Part shown: one piece after another, positions 6,333 to 7,411 of the stretch
How the letters are laid out: each line of letters opens with the position of its first letter
Position numbering within the stretch: position 1 is the stretch's first letter
Assembly (NCBI GenBank): GCA_035689165.1
Contig: DASSLZ010000092.1
Location: 1 to 7,411, forward strand
DNA length: 7,411 bases
Direction: 5' to 3'
From: DASQJL01 sp035689165
GTDB taxonomy: Bacteria > Eisenbacteria > RBG-16-71-46 > SZUA-252
Notes under the pieces: model-generated
Database searches by the model: none
What the model was told of the DNA's origin: nothing
The model's input: the letters and a program-made list of their open reading frames with translations, nothing else
Translations under genes and position numbers: made by a program

Positions 6333-6668
6333 TCAGCGCGCTCCTGCCGTCGTCATTCCGGGCCGGCTCATGTCGGGCCGTCCCACCGTGCCGCCTTGAT
6401 CGAAGCGATCGGAGCCCGCGACCTTCACGATCTTGTTGTACACCCCGAGCAGGAGGATCGAAGGGACCCACTGCCCGAAGAAGAGGCTCTTGTGCTTGCT
6501 TCCGGCCACCTGCATCGCCAGGGAAGCGCCGATCGCCCCGACGGCCGCGATCAGGAACCAGTCCGACGGCATCTTGGACGTCTGCTTCTCGATGGCCTTG
6601 GCCACGCCGCCTTCCGTGCGCTCGGGCCGGTTCGTCACCTTGTCTACCGCGTCGCTCACGTTCACCAT
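6333..6668 (-). CDS. Small two-TM membrane protein of unknown function
   Basis: A 111-aa protein. The N-terminus is polar and charged (1-35, with AIEKQTSKMPSDWFL at 25-39). It is followed by a first TM segment (about 37-56), a short basic loop GSKHKS (56-61), a second hydrophobic segment (about 63-79, FFGQWVPSILLLGVYNKIV) and a Gly/Arg-rich polar tail. The pattern EKQT-x-K-x-PSD...GQW-x-P...LLG-x-YNK looks like a small conserved membrane protein I have seen in many environmental bacteria, but I cannot attach a family name or function. The start ATG at 6668 has GGGAGG 6 nt upstream, and a perfect inverted repeat lies 25-40 nt upstream. The LEA lipoprotein follows after 13 bp, so an envelope-related two-gene unit is likely. 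Confidence 0.8.
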   Translation of the reverse strand: MVNVSDAVDKVTNRPERTEGGVAKAIEKQTSKMPSDWFLIAAVGAIGASLAMQVAGSKHKSLFFGQWVPSILLLGVYNKIVKVAGSDRFDQGGTVGRPDMSRPGMTTAGAR

Positions 6669-6692
6669 GGAACACCTCCCGTGATGTTGGTC

Positions 6693-6708
6693 TTGCCGCT
6701 ATCGGCAA
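6693..6708. repeat. Perfect 6-bp inverted repeat in leader of small membrane protein
   Basis: TTGCCG-CTAT-CGGCAA is a perfect inverted repeat with a 4-nt spacer, 25-40 nt upstream of the ATG at 6668. It could be an operator for a dimeric regulator or a stem-loop in the leader RNA. It has no T-run on either side, so it is unlikely to be a terminator for the PspC transcript. No promoter near consensus is visible next to it. Confidence 0.4.
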
Positions 6709-6779
6709 TCCCGTTCACGGAGTGCAAGGATGGGGCCCGTGACAAAGCGCCGCGCGCCTCGTTCCGATTCCACGCGGAA

Positions 6780-6798
6780 GTGGCGGTTCGACCCCCAC
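6780..6798. repeat. Hairpin in non-coding spacer between PspC gene and small membrane protein gene
   Basis: GTGGCGG-TTCGA-CCCCCAC forms a 7-bp stem with one mismatch and a 5-nt loop. It lies in the 216-bp spacer 6669-6884, in which I see no convincing gene. The GGTTCGA recalls a tRNA T-arm, but no acceptor, D or anticodon arm fits around it. It is probably incidental or a mild RNA structure downstream of the PspC gene. Confidence 0.25.
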
Positions 6799-6884
6799 AT
6801 GTACCAGCGCTGCGGACCGGGGGGCAAGGCTTTCGCGCGCGGACTTGAAACCCAAGAGGGCGCCGTGGCAAGAATTGCGCGAAG

Positions 6885-7091
6885 TTACGAGTCGGGACCC
6901 GGCATCACGATCCAGAGGATGATGTACACGAGCGTCCCCGGAAAAGCGTAGCTCACGATCGAGACGACGACGTAGAGCACCCGCACCACCGTCACGTCCC
7001 AGCCCAGCCATTCCGCGATCCCGCCGCACACGCCGGCGATCATCCGATTTCGCGAGCGACGAAGCCTCCTCATGGCGTCCGCCATCATCAT
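6885..7091 (-). CDS. PspC domain-containing small membrane protein
   Basis: A 68-aa protein that is almost entirely a PspC domain: RSRNRMIAGVCGGIAEWLGW (12-31), the conserved opening, then VTVVRVLYVVVSIVSYAFPG and LVYIILWIVMP. It has one long hydrophobic region (about 33-62) that spans the inner membrane, perhaps as a re-entrant pair. In enterobacteria PspC is part of the phage-shock envelope-stress response. Stand-alone PspC proteins like this are widespread and their role is less clear. The gene begins ATGATGATG. The first ATG (7091) overlaps the TGA stop of the upstream gene as ATGA, with GGAGG only 3 nt before it; the second or third ATG has better spacing (6 or 9 nt). I keep the first because of the coupling overlap. 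No pspA, pspB or pspF is in the window. Confidence 0.92.
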   Translation of the reverse strand: MMMADAMRRLRRSRNRMIAGVCGGIAEWLGWDVTVVRVLYVVVSIVSYAFPGTLVYIILWIVMPGPDS

Positions 7092-7411
7092 CGTCCTCCA
7101 GGGGCATGCCCGCCGGCGTCTCCCGGCGTGCTTGTGGATCCGTCGGTGCCGAAGTCGACGAATATCTGGTAGATCCGCGGCTCCAGGGCCCGCATGTCGC
7201 GGTTGTCCGAGGGGAATTCGTGGTCGCCCTGAACGTGACGATAGGGCGCGCCGGCGCGATCCTCGATCCGCGGTTCCAGGTAGAGCCGTACTCCGGGCAG
7301 CAGCGAGTCCAGGGCGCCACCTTCCCAGGACGTCACGGCCCCGGCATAGTCCCATGCGAATCCGGAGAGCCGGAAGGGGCGGCCATTCGCGCTCTCGAGA
7401 TCGGCCAGGCT
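7088..7411 (-). CDS. Conserved-looking protein of unknown function (partial, start beyond window)
   Basis: The frame is open to the window edge, so 107 C-terminal residues are visible and the true start lies outside; a GTG at 7336 is only an internal candidate. I do not recognise the family. The visible part is soluble and looks structured: FRLSGFAWDYAGAVTSWEGG, GVRLYLEPRIED, then GDHEFPSDNRDMRALEPRIY and QIFVDF, with a Gly/Ser/Thr-rich tail to the stop. Alternating hydrophobic residues suggest a beta-rich fold, perhaps a small ligand-binding domain (inference). The stop TGA overlaps the first ATG of the PspC gene by ATGA, and the tail codons hold the PspC binding site, so translation is probably coupled. 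A role in envelope stress is suggested only by that neighbour. Confidence 0.75.
   Translation of the reverse strand, partial: SLADLESANGRPFRLSGFAWDYAGAVTSWEGGALDSLLPGVRLYLEPRIEDRAGAPYRHVQGDHEFPSDNRDMRALEPRIYQIFVDFGTDGSTSTPGDAGGHAPGGR

Noticed and set aside
6292..6708. 138-codon minus-strand ORF overlapping the small membrane protein
   Set aside because: It is a shifted-frame shadow, Arg/Gly-rich and without hydrophobic segments; the 111-aa frame has the binding site and TM segments.
6730..6871. Possible tRNA (GGTTCGA near 6785 and CTTGAAA near 6845)
   Set aside because: The T-arm-like and anticodon-loop-like pieces do not combine into a cloverleaf; no matching acceptor stem or D-arm is found on either strand.
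6662..6951. Small ORFs in the spacer on both strands (69 and 73 codons)
   Set aside because: No binding sites or family features; composition looks like chance open frames in GC-rich DNA.

Overview
This is a GC-rich, densely coding stretch of a bacterial chromosome. Codon usage strongly favours G/C in the third position, which is why long spurious ORFs appear opposite the real genes. Most genes have clear GGAGG-type ribosome binding sites. A likely lipobox and Sec-type signal peptides suggest a Gram-negative organism. The gene mix would fit an environmental or metagenomic lineage such as Eisenbacteria-, Gemmatimonadota-, Acidobacteriota- or Myxococcota-like bacteria, but nothing here fixes the phylum. 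I see no RNA genes, mobile elements, CRISPR arrays or prophage.

Left block (1-3071, all minus strand). pckG encodes GTP-dependent phosphoenolpyruvate carboxykinase, with a TATAAT -10 box in front of it. Downstream lie a DJ-1/PfpI-family protein, a small basic DUF6496-like protein with an Arg/Ala-rich tail, and the signal peptide of an exported protein cut by the window edge. The last three genes are almost back to back (12-bp and 1-bp gaps). A possible weak terminator separates them from pckG.

Middle block (3226-4968). Two plus-strand genes, a two-TM bacterial PH-domain protein and an unrecognised secreted protein, form a likely pair. A minus-strand VOC/glyoxalase-like (PhnB-type) gene converges on them.

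Right block (5065-7411). A plus-strand gene encodes a membrane-anchored protein with an HELGH motif and a matrixin-like tail. It overlaps convergently, by 35 bp, a minus-strand LEA type-2 lipoprotein gene. Upstream of that lipoprotein is a 111-aa membrane protein, probably in the same operon. Further upstream, a PspC-domain gene overlaps by ATGA with an unrecognised gene that runs off the window.

Taken together this looks like a housekeeping metabolic gene surrounded by envelope and stress accessory genes. I found no convincing dedicated novel system. The most notable points are a probable ATC (non-ATG/GTG/TTG) start for the LEA lipoprotein, the atypical HExxH protein, the coupled orphan-PspC pair, and the orphan secreted protein paired with a PH-domain protein.
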